Source: Paludibacteraceae bacterium (GTDB lineage: Bacteria; Bacteroidota; Bacteroidia; Bacteroidales; Paludibacteraceae). Taken from it: a DNA stretch of 39,142 nt. The stretch lies in the NCBI GenBank assembly GCA_017559505.1, contig JAFYSF010000001.1, positions 1-39,142 of the forward strand. Reading direction: 5' to 3'. The notes beneath the pieces were generated by a model. The model saw only the letters and a list, made by a program, of their open reading frames with translations. It was not told the origin of the DNA and ran no database searches. A program made the position numbers and the translations under genes. The number at the start of each line of letters is the position of its first letter. Position 1 is the first letter of the stretch. Shown one piece after another: positions 8,473-18,008 of this stretch.

Positions 8473-9921
8473 ATGAGCATTAGAACCCTTCAACCTGAAC
8501 GTCTCTGGAAAGAATTCTATGAGATTTGTCAAATTCCTCACCCATCGAAAAAAGAGGAAAAAATGATTGCTTATTTGCAAGAATTTGGTAAACGTCATAA
8601 CCTTGAAACTCGCACAGATGCAGCGGGTAACGTATTGATTTGCAAACCTGCAACTCCTGGTTATGAAAACCGCAAAAAAGTGATTCTTCAATCACACATG
8701 GACATGGTGTGTGAAAAAAACAATGATACACAACACAACTTTGACACAGACCCAATTCAACCTTATATTGATGGCGAATGGGTGAAAGCTAAAGGCACAA
8801 CTCTCGGAGCAGACAACGGTATCGGTATGGCTACTGAATTGGCTATCCTTGCAAGCAACGACTTGAAACACCCTGCACTTGAATGTTTGTTCACAGTAGA
8901 TGAAGAAACTGGCTTAACTGGTGCTTTTGCTATTGACCCACAATTGCTTAAAGGCGAAGTGTTGCTCAACCTCGACTCAGAAGACGATGGTGAATTCTTT
9001 ATCGGTTGCGCTGGTGGTATCGACACAACAGTAACATTCGACTACAAAGAAGAAGCAATGCCAGAAGGTTTGTTCTACTTTACAATCACAGTAAATGGTC
9101 TCCAAGGCGGTCACTCAGGTGGTGATATTCACTCAAACCGCGGTAATGCTAACAAAATATTGAACCGCTTCATGTGGCAAATTGCTAAAGCTACAGATTT
9201 GAAAGTGGCTTCAATCACAGGCGGTAACCTTCGTAATGCTATCGCTCGTGAAGCAAGCGCAGTATGTGCTGTTCCTGCAGATTTCAAACATGAATTGACA
9301 GTTCGCGCAAATACATTTGCAGCTGAAATTGAAGCAGAATTTGCTATCTCTGATGCTGGCGTAAAAGTAGCTATTGATAGCTGCGAACGTCCTGCTACAA
9401 TGATTGATGCTGACACAACTCATCGTTTGATTTACTCTCTCTATGCTTGCCCTCACGGTGTATTGCGTATGAGCGACGATATGCCAGGTTTGGTAGAAAC
9501 ATCAACTAACCTTGCAGCAGTGAAAATGATTGAAAACAACCAAATCCTTATCACAACAAGCCAACGTAGCTCAACTGAATCAAGCAAAAAAGATGCGGCT
9601 TACATGGTAGAAAGCGTATTCGTATTGGCTGGTGCAAAAGCAACTCACGGTGATGGCTATCCAGGTTGGAAACCAAATCCAAAATCACCAATCGCAAACG
9701 TTGTGGCTGAAACATACGAAAAATTGTTCGGCAAAAAAGCAAAAATCACAGCTATCCACGCAGGTTTGGAATGCGGTTTATTCCTCGAAAAATATCCACA
9801 CCTCGACATGGTAAGCGTTGGTCCTACTATGCGTGGAGTACACTCTCCAGACGAACGTCTCCACATCGGTGACACAGAAAAATTCTGGACATTGATTACT
9901 CACGTATTGGAAAACATCTAA
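8473..9921 (+). CDS. pepD: Aminoacyl-histidine dipeptidase (peptidase D, M20 family)
   Basis: PepD is a cytosolic, zinc-dependent dipeptidase that hydrolyses Xaa-His and other dipeptides during peptide utilisation. The 482-aa length is normal for the family. The metal and catalytic residues are visible: H75 and D77 in SHMDMV, D114 in GADNGIG, E144/E145 in DEETGLTG and D168 in LNLDSED. A dimerisation lid follows in the middle, and the final conserved histidine lies in GVHSPDERL near the C-terminus. It has its own promoter and is closed by a terminator that abuts the nadB promoter, so it is probably monocistronic. Codon use is smoother than in neighbouring genes (many AAC, GGT, CGT codons), which suggests high expression. 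Confidence 0.95.
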   Translation: MSIRTLQPERLWKEFYEICQIPHPSKKEEKMIAYLQEFGKRHNLETRTDAAGNVLICKPATPGYENRKKVILQSHMDMVCEKNNDTQHNFDTDPIQPYIDGEWVKAKGTTLGADNGIGMATELAILASNDLKHPALECLFTVDEETGLTGAFAIDPQLLKGEVLLNLDSEDDGEFFIGCAGGIDTTVTFDYKEEAMPEGLFYFTITVNGLQGGHSGGDIHSNRGNANKILNRFMWQIAKATDLKVASITGGNLRNAIAREASAVCAVPADFKHELTVRANTFAAEIEAEFAISDAGVKVAIDSCERPATMIDADTTHRLIYSLYACPHGVLRMSDDMPGLVETSTNLAAVKMIENNQILITTSQRSSTESSKKDAAYMVESVFVLAGAKATHGDGYPGWKPNPKSPIANVVAETYEKLFGKKAKITAIHAGLECGLFLEKYPHLDMVSVGPTMRGVHSPDERLHIGDTEKFWTLITHVLENI

Positions 9922-9940
9922 AATAACAATATTTAATAAA

Positions 9941-9979
9941 AAATAGCGGTATAGGTTATGCTTATACCGCTATTTTTTT
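9941..9979 (+). terminator. pepD terminator
   Basis: A 13-bp perfect stem (9941-9953 with 9963-9975), a 9-nt loop and a T tract (9973-9979). The T tract runs straight into the next promoter, a very compact terminator-promoter junction. Confidence 0.85.
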
Positions 9980-9980
9980 G

Positions 9981-9988
9981 TATCTTTG
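9981..9988 (+). promoter_or_regulatory. nadB promoter (-7 box)
   Basis: TATCTTTG directly follows the pepD terminator T tract. The -33 position falls inside the terminator stem and is not a clean TTG. The leader to the nadB ATG is about 105 nt. Confidence 0.55.
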
Positions 9989-10100
9989 CAAATTTAATAG
10001 TAACGAGCAACGAAAGCTATTCAATATTAAACAACAAACAAAAACAAACACAGCGAATAGCTCTCGCGACTCGTTACTAAAAATCTAAATATCTAACCAT

Positions 10101-11678
10101 ATGATTCGTAAATTTGATTTTTTGGTCGTTGGTAGTGGTATAGCAGGAATGAGTTTTGCGCTCAAAGTAGCCGATAAAGGCAAAGTAGCTATCCTCTGCA
10201 AGAGCACCCTCGACGAGGCTAACACGGCTCTCGCCCAAGGCGGAATTTCATCTGTAACTAATCCCGTATTAGACAATTACGAAAAACACATACAAGACAC
10301 TTTAATTGCTGGCGATGGCAATTGCGACCTCGCCGCAGTTGAAAAAGTAGTAAAAAACGCCCCAAAACAGATAGAACAACTACTCGAATGGGGAGTGGAC
10401 TTTGATAAAGCTCCTGATGGATCTTTTGACCTACATCGCGAAGGAGGGCACTCAGAACACCGTATTCTTCACCATAAAGATTCAACTGGAGCTGAAATAC
10501 AACGTTCACTCATTAAACGCATAAAAATGCACAAAAACATTGAAGTTTTTGAACATTATTTTGCAATAGATATCCTTACACAACACCATTTAGGACAGAT
10601 AGTAACCCGAAAAACACCAGATATTGAGTGTTACGGCATATATGCATTAAATACTCGTAGCAATAAAATCACTACATTTTTGAGCAAAATCACAATGCTC
10701 TCTACCGGTGGAATTGGCAATGTATATAACACTACAACTAACCCATTAGTAGCAACAGGTGATGGTATTGCAATGGTGCATAGGGCTCGTGGAGTGATAC
10801 GCGATATGGAATTTGTGCAATTCCACCCTACTGCATTCTATCACCCTGGTGTTCGCCCTTCATTCTTGATAACAGAAGCAATGAGAGGTTATGGGGCTGT
10901 GTTACGCACTATCAAAGGAAAAGAATTTATGCACAAATACGACAAAAGAGGTTCTCTTGCGCCTCGCGACATCGTTGCCCGTGCTATAGATAATGAAATG
11001 AAAAAATCAGGGACTGAACATGTATTTCTTGATGTAACACACAAACCAGCAGAAGAAACACGCGAACATTTCCCTATGATTTACGAAAAATGTTTGTCGT
11101 ATGGCATCGACATAACATCACAATATATACCTGTTGCTCCAGCCGCTCACTACCTATGTGGAGGTATTGTAGTAAATAGCAACTCCGAAACTAGCATTCA
11201 CAGATTGTATGCTACAGGCGAGTGCTCATGCACAGGCTTACATGGAGCAAATCGTTTAGCTTCAAACTCGTTGATAGAAGCCATTGTATATGCCGATGCG
11301 GCAGCTCAACATGCAATACCTCTACTCGACGAATTAACTATCAATGAAGCTATTCCTCAATGGAACGACGAAGGAACTCGTTTGCCTGAAGAGATGATCC
11401 TAATCACTCAATCACTAAAAGAAGTGCAACAAATAATGAGTTCATACGTAGGCATCGTACGCTCTAATCTTCGTTTGAAACGCGCTATGTCGCGCCTCGA
11501 AATATTATTCCGCGAAACAGAAAGCCTATTCGAACGTTCGGTTGTTAGTCGTGATATTTGCGAACTTCGCAACTGCATATCAGTAGCATATCTTATCATC
11601 AAACAAGCTACTGCCCGCAAAGAAAGCCGTGGATTGCATTACACTATTGATTATCCAGAAAAAAACGAAGAAAATTAA
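10101..11678 (+). CDS. nadB: L-aspartate oxidase
   Basis: NadB is a FAD enzyme that oxidises L-aspartate to iminoaspartate, the first step of de novo NAD synthesis. The 525-aa protein opens with the dinucleotide-binding GxGxxG (GSGIAG, 11-16). It carries the family signature ALAQGGI, the substrate-loop region HREGGHSEHRILHHKDSTG, the capping-domain segment VQFHPTAFYHPG, the active-site stretch RGSLAPRDIVARAI, and ATGECSCTGLHGANRLASNSL near the FAD site. A C-terminal three-helix domain follows. These motifs separate NadB from succinate dehydrogenase, its paralogue. NadA and NadC are not encoded nearby. The start ATG is preceded by an A-rich leader with no Shine-Dalgarno, as usual in this phylum. 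Confidence 0.95.
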   Translation: MIRKFDFLVVGSGIAGMSFALKVADKGKVAILCKSTLDEANTALAQGGISSVTNPVLDNYEKHIQDTLIAGDGNCDLAAVEKVVKNAPKQIEQLLEWGVDFDKAPDGSFDLHREGGHSEHRILHHKDSTGAEIQRSLIKRIKMHKNIEVFEHYFAIDILTQHHLGQIVTRKTPDIECYGIYALNTRSNKITTFLSKITMLSTGGIGNVYNTTTNPLVATGDGIAMVHRARGVIRDMEFVQFHPTAFYHPGVRPSFLITEAMRGYGAVLRTIKGKEFMHKYDKRGSLAPRDIVARAIDNEMKKSGTEHVFLDVTHKPAEETREHFPMIYEKCLSYGIDITSQYIPVAPAAHYLCGGIVVNSNSETSIHRLYATGECSCTGLHGANRLASNSLIEAIVYADAAAQHAIPLLDELTINEAIPQWNDEGTRLPEEMILITQSLKEVQQIMSSYVGIVRSNLRLKRAMSRLEILFRETESLFERSVVSRDICELRNCISVAYLIIKQATARKESRGLHYTIDYPEKNEEN

Positions 11679-11746
11679 AAATCAACAACTAACACTATTG
11701 ATTTTTATTTCAATATTTCAAAAAAATAAACAAAATTATAAATTTG

Positions 11747-14700
11747 ATGAAACACTTTAAACTGTACAACAACATTGGAGGATGGTTAGCATTCGCAATT
11801 GCAGCCATCACCTATTTGCTCACAATTGAGCCAACCGCATCATTTTGGGACTGCGGTGAATTTATATCTTCTGCCTTTAAACTCGAAGTAGGACACCCAC
11901 CTGGAGCTCCATTCTTCATGATGACAGGTCGTCTATTCTCGCTATTCGCTTCTGACCCAACCCAAGTAGCAGCAATGGTAAACGCAATGTCTGCTCTTTG
12001 TAGCGCATTCACAATTCTTTTCCTATTTTGGACAATTACACACATTGCCCGCAAAATCACAGTAAAAGAGAACGAAGCAATGACTCTTGGTAAGGGAATT
12101 GCTATCATTGGCGCTGGTCTTGTTGGCTCATTGGCATATACATTCTCTGACACATTCTGGTTTTCTGCTGTAGAAGGCGAGGTGTATGCCTATTCATCGC
12201 TATTTACCGCTGTAGTTTTTTGGTGTATTCTCAAATGGGAAGATGTTGCAGATGAACCTCATGCAGCTCGTTGGTTAATACTTATCGCATATCTCATGGG
12301 CTTAAGTATTGGTGTGCACTTGCTCAACTTATTGGCCATACCTGCTATCGTACTCGTATATTACTTCAAAAAATACGAAGTTAATACAAAAAACACCCTT
12401 ATTGCACTTGGCATTGCTGTTGTTATATTAGGAGCTGTACTCTATGGTATGATTCCTGGCTTTGTAAAAGTGGCTTCTTGGTTTGAATTGTTCTTCGTAA
12501 ACGCTTGTGGTTTAGGATTTAATAGCGGTGTTATTATCTATCTCATTGTTACCGCGATGATTCTAATTTGGGCTGTATATGAAACTCAAACTGTAAAGAA
12601 CGAAATTCGCACTCGTATCTCATTCATTGCAGCTCTCACTATGCTCGGTATTCCATTCCTCGGTAGCGGCGTGATTTTAGGATTACTTATTATTGCTGCC
12701 TTATCAGTTATCCTTTTCATCAAAAAAGAATGGAACTACAAATGGCTCAACACAATAATCCTTTGTGCTATGGTTATGCTCATTGGCTATTCGTCATATA
12801 CAATGATTGTAATACGCTCAATGGCAAATACACCTATGGATCAAAACTCACCTGAAGATGTATTTACATTGCAATCTTATCTCAATCGTGAACAATACGG
12901 CGACCGCCCATTGTTCTACGGAGCAATGTATTCTGCCCCAGAAATACTTGACATACAAGGCAACATGTGTGTACCTCGCGCAAAATATGGTAATACCGTA
13001 TGGCAACAAAAAGTAAAAACATCTGACAACGAAAAAGATTCATACGAAAACCTTGGTAAACGCCAAACTGGTTACGAAATGGATTCTCGCTTCAAAATGC
13101 TATTCCCACGTATGTACTCAGGACAAGGACACCATGTGTCTGCATACAAAACTTGGGGGGATATCAAAGGCAAACGCATCTCTGTTGATCGCTGTGGTCG
13201 CCAAGAAACACTCGTTATGCCTACAATGGGAGAAAATCTTCGTTTCTTCTTCTCATATCAAGTAAATTTCATGTATTGGCGCTACTTTATGTGGAACTTT
13301 GCAGGTCGCCAAAATGACCTTCAAGGCCATGGTGAATTGGATAAAGGAAACTGGATTTCTGGTATATCATTCCTTGACAATGCTCGTCTTGGCAATCAAG
13401 ACACATTGCCTGATTCTCTAAAAAACAACAAAGGGCGCAATCGCTATTTCATGCTTCCTCTTCTCCTTGGGTTACTTGGTATAGCATGGCAATTGTGCAA
13501 TAAAAAACAGGGTAATCTACAATTCTGGCTTGTATTTGTTCTATTCTTTATGACAGGTCTTGCCATCGTTATGTATCTCAACCAAACTCCATACCAACCT
13601 CGCGAACGTGACTACGCATACGCGGCATCATTCTACGCATTTTCTATTTGGATTGGTCTTGGTGTTATGTTCTTCTACTCGCTCATTAAGAAATTTATGC
13701 CAAAACCATTAGCAGCAATTATAGTAACAATCTGCTGTCTCGGTGTACCTGCTCTTATGGCACAACAAAACTGGGACGACCACGATCGTTCTAATCGTCG
13801 TGTAGCTCGCGACTTTGGACTAAACTACCTCAATAGTTGTGCTCCAAACTCAATTATTTTCTCTAATGGCGACAATGACACTTTCCCTCTTTGGTACAAC
13901 CAAGAAGTTGAAGAAAATCGTACTGACATGCGAGTATGTAACTTGTCTTATCTCAACACAGACTGGTACATCGATCAAATGAAACGCGAAGCTTATACTT
14001 CTGCGCCTCTCCCTATTTCATGGGATAAAAAAGATTATGTATCTGGACACCTTGATGTATGTCGCGTATCAGAGCATCCTCAATTCAAAAATGGCATGGA
14101 ACTAAGTCAAGCCCTTGACCTTGTACGAAATCCAAAAACTATTGATGATAATGGTATCGGCACATTCTATAGCTCAAATATGATATTACCGGTTGACAAA
14201 CAAAAAGTTATTGAAACAGGTACAGTTGCAATCGAAGATTCTGCTAAAATCGTTAATCAAATAAACATAAAACTTGGTAGATCTATTGGCAAAGCTCAAC
14301 TCATGGTATTAGAAATGCTTAATACTAATAATTGGGAACGCCCAATCTATGTAGCGGCAACTGTTGGTAGCGAATACTACCCTGCTCTACAAGAATATAT
14401 GCAATTAGAAGGCTTGGCTTATAGAATTGTTCCAGTAAAAGGCCGTAAAGAACGTGTAAACACTGAAGCCATGTACGACAATATGATGAACAAATTCGTT
14501 TGGGGCAACATCGCAGATCCTAATGTTTATCTCGACGAACAACATATCCGTATGGCTCGCACAATGCGTATGATGTTCGGTCAACTCGTAGCCGCTCTCA
14601 TCGAAGAAGGTCAACACGAAAAAGCTATTAAAGCAATAGAAAAATGTATGGAAGTAATACCTACAACTTCTGTTCCTGCAGATTACAGCACTGCAATGCT

Positions 14701-14962
14701 TGCCGAATATTACTACGAACTTGGTCAAACAGAAAAAGCTGACGCCTTAGTTCGTCCTCTACTCGATGACTGCGTTGCAAAAATCGAATGGGTAAAATCA
14801 TTAAAACCTAAACACAGCAAGGCTATATCTCAAGAATTGTCTATTCGTCAAAATGTAGGCTTAATTCAAAATATGTGGATGACTGCCCGCAATTACAATT
14901 CTGAATTGACAACAGAACTCGAAGATTACTTGCAAATGTATTATCCTTTGGTTAATCGCTAA
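11747..14962 (+). CDS. DUF2723 family multi-pass membrane protein
   Basis: A large integral membrane protein (1071 aa from the ATG at 11747; a TTG lies one codon earlier). DUF2723 proteins are related to PMT/GT-C glycosyltransferases and are nearly universal in Bacteroidota, but the substrate is not established. The N-terminal third has about ten hydrophobic helices. An acidic motif follows TM1 (WDCGEFISSAFKLEVGHPPGAPFF), in the place where GT-C enzymes keep their catalytic acid. A second group of helices lies at about 560-680. The remaining 370 residues are soluble, with the motif NGDNDTFPLWY and a helical, TPR-like end. A deacetylase gene follows after 8 nt and the Kdo genes lie just beyond, so an envelope glycan role is plausible. 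Confidence 0.85.
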   Translation: MKHFKLYNNIGGWLAFAIAAITYLLTIEPTASFWDCGEFISSAFKLEVGHPPGAPFFMMTGRLFSLFASDPTQVAAMVNAMSALCSAFTILFLFWTITHIARKITVKENEAMTLGKGIAIIGAGLVGSLAYTFSDTFWFSAVEGEVYAYSSLFTAVVFWCILKWEDVADEPHAARWLILIAYLMGLSIGVHLLNLLAIPAIVLVYYFKKYEVNTKNTLIALGIAVVILGAVLYGMIPGFVKVASWFELFFVNACGLGFNSGVIIYLIVTAMILIWAVYETQTVKNEIRTRISFIAALTMLGIPFLGSGVILGLLIIAALSVILFIKKEWNYKWLNTIILCAMVMLIGYSSYTMIVIRSMANTPMDQNSPEDVFTLQSYLNREQYGDRPLFYGAMYSAPEILDIQGNMCVPRAKYGNTVWQQKVKTSDNEKDSYENLGKRQTGYEMDSRFKMLFPRMYSGQGHHVSAYKTWGDIKGKRISVDRCGRQETLVMPTMGENLRFFFSYQVNFMYWRYFMWNFAGRQNDLQGHGELDKGNWISGISFLDNARLGNQDTLPDSLKNNKGRNRYFMLPLLLGLLGIAWQLCNKKQGNLQFWLVFVLFFMTGLAIVMYLNQTPYQPRERDYAYAASFYAFSIWIGLGVMFFYSLIKKFMPKPLAAIIVTICCLGVPALMAQQNWDDHDRSNRRVARDFGLNYLNSCAPNSIIFSNGDNDTFPLWYNQEVEENRTDMRVCNLSYLNTDWYIDQMKREAYTSAPLPISWDKKDYVSGHLDVCRVSEHPQFKNGMELSQALDLVRNPKTIDDNGIGTFYSSNMILPVDKQKVIETGTVAIEDSAKIVNQINIKLGRSIGKAQLMVLEMLNTNNWERPIYVAATVGSEYYPALQEYMQLEGLAYRIVPVKGRKERVNTEAMYDNMMNKFVWGNIADPNVYLDEQHIRMARTMRMMFGQLVAALIEEGQHEKAIKAIEKCMEVIPTTSVPADYSTAMLAEYYYELGQTEKADALVRPLLDDCVAKIEWVKSLKPKHSKAISQELSIRQNVGLIQNMWMTARNYNSELTTELEDYLQMYYPLVNR

Positions 14963-14970
14963 AATTTAAA

Positions 14971-15576
14971 TTGTATCAACCCAACAAAATACTAAAACTT
15001 TTATGTCCAGCAGTATATCAAATATCTACTGCTGGACATAACGTATATCTAACCTTCGACGACGGACCTTGTCCTAATTCTACACCTATTATTTTAGATA
15101 TTCTACGCCAACACAACATCAAAGCTACATTCTTTTGCGTTGGCGACAATATACTAAAATATCCCGAATTATTCGCACAAATAAAATCCGAAGGACATCA
15201 AGTGGGCAACCACACTATGCACCATTCCAAAGGATTTTTCACGAACACCAACGACTATATCAACGAAATTGACGAATGCGCGGCACTCATAGGCAATAAT
15301 CTTTTTCGTCCACCTCATGGGCTTATCACTCCTCGTCAAAACGGGATACTCCGCAATAAAGGCTACAAAATAATACAATGGGATGTTATCTCTTACGATT
15401 GGGACAAAAAGCATTCGCCTAACGATGTACTACAAATTATCAAAAGCAACACCCGTTCCGGGTCAATTATAGTAATGCACGATTCCATCAAAGCCGCCCC
15501 TCGAACATTAAAAATATTAGATAGCGTGATTCTATGGTTAAAATCACAAAATTATCAACTAAAACCCCTCGATTAA
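14971..15576 (+). CDS. Polysaccharide deacetylase (NodB homology domain)
   Basis: A small carbohydrate esterase 4 protein that removes N-acetyl groups from a glycan. All five family motifs are present in 201 aa: TFDDGP (28-33, catalytic base D30 and metal ligand D31), the histidine motif HTMHH (H81 and H85 as ligands), RPPHG (113-117), WDVISYDW (137-144) and VMHDS with H170. The start is a TTG at 14971; there is no ATG in frame between the previous gene and the catalytic domain, and the reading matches the family start. No signal peptide is evident. It begins 8 nt after the DUF2723 gene and ends 2 nt before the preferred kdsA start, so the three are co-transcribed. The actual substrate is unknown. 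Confidence 0.88.
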   Translation: MYQPNKILKLLCPAVYQISTAGHNVYLTFDDGPCPNSTPIILDILRQHNIKATFFCVGDNILKYPELFAQIKSEGHQVGNHTMHHSKGFFTNTNDYINEIDECAALIGNNLFRPPHGLITPRQNGILRNKGYKIIQWDVISYDWDKKHSPNDVLQIIKSNTRSGSIIVMHDSIKAAPRTLKILDSVILWLKSQNYQLKPLD

Positions 15577-15578
15577 AT

Positions 15579-16403
15579 ATGCTTAAAATAACTGACAACA
15601 TAATCATTGGAGGCAACAACAGATTCTCCTTACTGGCAGGTCCATGCGCTATCGAATCGGAAGAAATGACCATAGAAGTAGCAACTGAACTAAAAAACAT
15701 CTGCTCTCGCCTCGAAATACCATTTATATTCAAATCTTCTTTCGATAAAGCCAATCGCACATCAGTAACCTCACCTCGGGGCGTAGGCATCGAACGAGGT
15801 CTACAAATATTACAACGCGTAAAATCAGAATTAAACATTCCGATAGTAACCGACGTACACGAATCTTGGCAATGCCCAATCGTAGCAGAAGTAGCCGATA
15901 TATTACAAATTCCGGCTTTCCTATGTCGACAAACCGACCTACTCATTGCAGCTGCTGAAACAGGACGTGCCATCAACGTAAAAAAAGGACAATTTCTTGC
16001 CCCTTGGGACATGCGCAATATAGTAGAAAAACTACGCTCTACTGGCAATAATCGCATTATGCTATGCGAACGAGGCTCTTCCTTCGGATACAACAACCTC
16101 ATAGTAGATATGACAGGATTGGTCGAAATGCGACAATTTGGAGTCCCTATCGTATTTGACGCCACACACAGCGTACAAAAACCGGGCGGACAAGGCAATG
16201 CAACTGGAGGAAACAGAGAAATGGTACCACACCTTATGAGGGCAGCTTTAGCCGTAGGTGTCGACGCTATTTTTGCCGAAGTACACCCTAATCCAGATAA
16301 AGCATTTTCTGATGCAGCAAATCAAATAAAATTATCAGAAATTGAAAAAATCTTACGCCAAGCCATCGAAATTGATAACATAATCAAATCTGCTACCAAA
16401 TAA
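15579..16403 (+). CDS. kdsA: 3-deoxy-8-phosphooctulonate synthase
   Basis: KdsA condenses phosphoenolpyruvate with D-arabinose-5-phosphate to give Kdo-8-phosphate, the precursor of the LPS inner-core sugar. Signature segments: [59 protein letters not shown] and [16 protein letters not shown]. The frame is open from an ATG at 15534, which would overlap the deacetylase by 43 bp. I prefer the ATG at 15579, because the protein then starts [13 protein letters not shown] and is 274 aa, the usual size. It is followed, after a 130-bp repeat-bearing gap, by kdsD, which supplies its arabinose-5-phosphate. Confidence 0.95.
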   Translation: MLKITDNIIIGGNNRFSLLAGPCAIESEEMTIEVATELKNICSRLEIPFIFKSSFDKANRTSVTSPRGVGIERGLQILQRVKSELNIPIVTDVHESWQCPIVAEVADILQIPAFLCRQTDLLIAAAETGRAINVKKGQFLAPWDMRNIVEKLRSTGNNRIMLCERGSSFGYNNLIVDMTGLVEMRQFGVPIVFDATHSVQKPGGQGNATGGNREMVPHLMRAALAVGVDAIFAEVHPNPDKAFSDAANQIKLSEIEKILRQAIEIDNIIKSATK

Positions 16404-16407
16404 TCAA

Positions 16408-16512
16408 TACACACTCTCAGTGTGTATCAAATATCCAAAACTCACCTTACCCTCAAGCAAGGTGCAAGCAACCTTCAAGCAAGAAGACTGACAACCATTC
16501 TCAGTGTGTATT
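16408..16512. repeat. Dispersed intergenic repeat, copy 1
   Basis: The element begins with a hairpin (TACACACT-CTC-AGTGTGTA, 8-bp stem, 16408-16426), has a middle with AAGCAAGGTGCAAGCAACC and CTTCAAGCAA, and ends in a second TCTCAGTGTGTA. A related element of the same layout lies at 37692-37815, and a fragment of the middle at 33499-33518. It fills the kdsA-kdsD gap. Confidence 0.7.
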
Positions 16513-16536
16513 TTTTTTAATTTACCAACTAAAACT

Positions 16537-17493
16537 ATGACCTGGATAGAACGCAGTAAGCAAATATTCGAACAAGAGATAGCCGAATTTCAAAAAGTAG
16601 CTAACTCCATAGGCGACGAATTCAATCAAGCCATAGAGATGATATACGCATGCAAAGGCAAAGTAGTAATCATGGGCATAGGCAAAACCGGCATTGTTGG
16701 CCATAAAATTGCAGCATCACTTGCCTCAACAGGTACTCCTGCAATATTTGTCAATGCCGCAGAAGCAATGCACGGCGACCTCGGAATGGTAGCAAAAAAT
16801 GACATCGCTCTACTCATCTCACATAGTGGCACCTCTTCCGAAATTGTCAACATTTGTACACCCCTTAAAAATATTGGCGCACAAATCATTGCTATCACAG
16901 GCAATCCTCATTCTCCTTTGGCACAAGAAGCTAAAATCACAATAAATGTACCAATCGAACGCGAAGTTTGTCCACTAAATCTTGCCCCTACAACTTCCAC
17001 CACAGCCACTATGCTACTTGGCGATGCACTAATGGTTTGTCTTATGGAGCGACGCCAATTCAAAGCCGAAAATTTCGCATTATACCACCCTGGAGGTGCA
17101 CTCGGCAGACAATTACTATCACGCGTAAAACATAGAATGTCAACCTCTATTCCTCGCGTAATAATCAACACAACATTCAACGATGTTATCTATACCGTTA
17201 GCGATGGTCGCAAAGGAATGACTTTAGTATATGACCACGAAAATAAATGTGTTGGCATAATTACCGATGGAGACATTCGCCGCGCAATACAACATCATGA
17301 AAATATAAAATCTCTTACTGCTGCAGATATAATGACTCATTCATTTAAGCACATACACCAAGAGGCCATGATAACACAAGCTCTCGAAATTATGGATGCC
17401 AATAATATCACCTCCCTCGCAGTAACAGATATTCCAAACTCTAATAATGTTATCGGCATATTACACATACATGACATAATAGATTTTAGATAA
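16537..17493 (+). CDS. kdsD: Arabinose-5-phosphate isomerase (KpsF/GutQ family)
   Basis: KdsD interconverts ribulose-5-phosphate and arabinose-5-phosphate, the first committed step to Kdo. From the ATG at 16537 (318 aa, MTWIERSKQIFEQE) the protein has an N-terminal SIS sugar-isomerase domain with GIGKTGIVGHKIAASLASTG, the family segment NAAEAMHGDLGM and the phosphate-binding HSGTSSE. Two CBS domains fill the C-terminal third (about 200-318). The ORF is open from an ATG at 16504, but those 11 codons come from the end of the upstream repeat and are unlike the family. The position after kdsA and the terminator just behind it suggest it ends the envelope operon. Confidence 0.93.
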   Translation: MTWIERSKQIFEQEIAEFQKVANSIGDEFNQAIEMIYACKGKVVIMGIGKTGIVGHKIAASLASTGTPAIFVNAAEAMHGDLGMVAKNDIALLISHSGTSSEIVNICTPLKNIGAQIIAITGNPHSPLAQEAKITINVPIEREVCPLNLAPTTSTTATMLLGDALMVCLMERRQFKAENFALYHPGGALGRQLLSRVKHRMSTSIPRVIINTTFNDVIYTVSDGRKGMTLVYDHENKCVGIITDGDIRRAIQHHENIKSLTAADIMTHSFKHIHQEAMITQALEIMDANNITSLAVTDIPNSNNVIGILHIHDIIDFR

Positions 17494-17499
17494 AAACAC

Positions 17500-17536
17500 A
17501 AAAAGGCTGATTGAAATTTTCAATCGGCCTTTTTTA
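17500..17536 (+). terminator. kdsD terminator
   Basis: An A-rich stem around GGCTGATTGAAA/TTTTCAATCGGCC with a following T run, 8 bp after the kdsD stop. Confidence 0.85.
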
Positions 17537-17553
17537 TATCCACAATATAAACA

Positions 17554-17590
17554 CAAAAAAAAGAGTCCAACCAAATAGTTGAACTCTTTT
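17554..17590 (-). terminator. tRNA-Asp terminator
   Basis: On the minus strand an 11-12 bp stem (AAGAGTTCAAC with GTTGGACTCTT) is followed by eight Us. It begins directly after the tRNA 3' end. Confidence 0.85.
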
Positions 17591-17591
17591 G

Positions 17592-17665
17592 CGGTATGGA
17601 CGGGACTCGAACCCGCGACCCCCTGCGTGACAGGCAGGTATTCTAACCAGCTGAACTACCACACC
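17592..17665 (-). tRNA. tRNA-Asp (anticodon GTC)
   Basis: A 74-nt cloverleaf on the minus strand. The acceptor stem GGTGTGG pairs with CCATACC (one G-U pair), with discriminator G. The D-arm is TAGTTCAGCTGGTTAGAA, the anticodon stem CCTGC/GCAGG encloses CTGTCAC with anticodon GTC, and the T-arm is CGCGGGTTCGAGTCCCG. The 3' CCA is not encoded. It has its own promoter and terminator. Confidence 0.97.
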
Positions 17666-17710
17666 ATTGTCGCTCTCTCGATCGATTAAGTATCTCTCTC
17701 AATTGCGATG

Positions 17711-17741
17711 CAAAGATACGACCTTTTTCTGGAATCTCCAA
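17711..17741 (-). promoter_or_regulatory. tRNA-Asp promoter
   Basis: TTG (17741-17739), a 20-bp spacer and TATCTTTG (17718-17711) on the minus strand, about 46 bp upstream of the tRNA. The rest of 17742-18008 is AT-rich and shows no gene. Confidence 0.7.
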
Positions 17742-18008
17742 ATATTTTAATAACTTTTTTCAAAAAAAATGCAACTTTTTTCAATATAATTCACATACTA
17801 CTAAATATCAGCAATTTAACAACTGAAAATATTTTGCTTATTTTAGCAAAAATAGAGCTTTTCAATATAAAACCCATCAAAAAAAGTGATTTTCCTCAAA
17901 AATAAAGTCTAAAAACAAGTTTTCATTGGCATATTTTTCGAGTTTTTGCATTTTTGATGTAAAAAACAACACAAAGTCGCTCGAAAACACATCAAAAAAT
18001 TAATAGAT

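Noticed and set aside
17708..17905. A 65-codon ORF on the plus strand
   Set aside because: It covers the tRNA-Asp promoter of the other strand and is an AT-rich chance frame.
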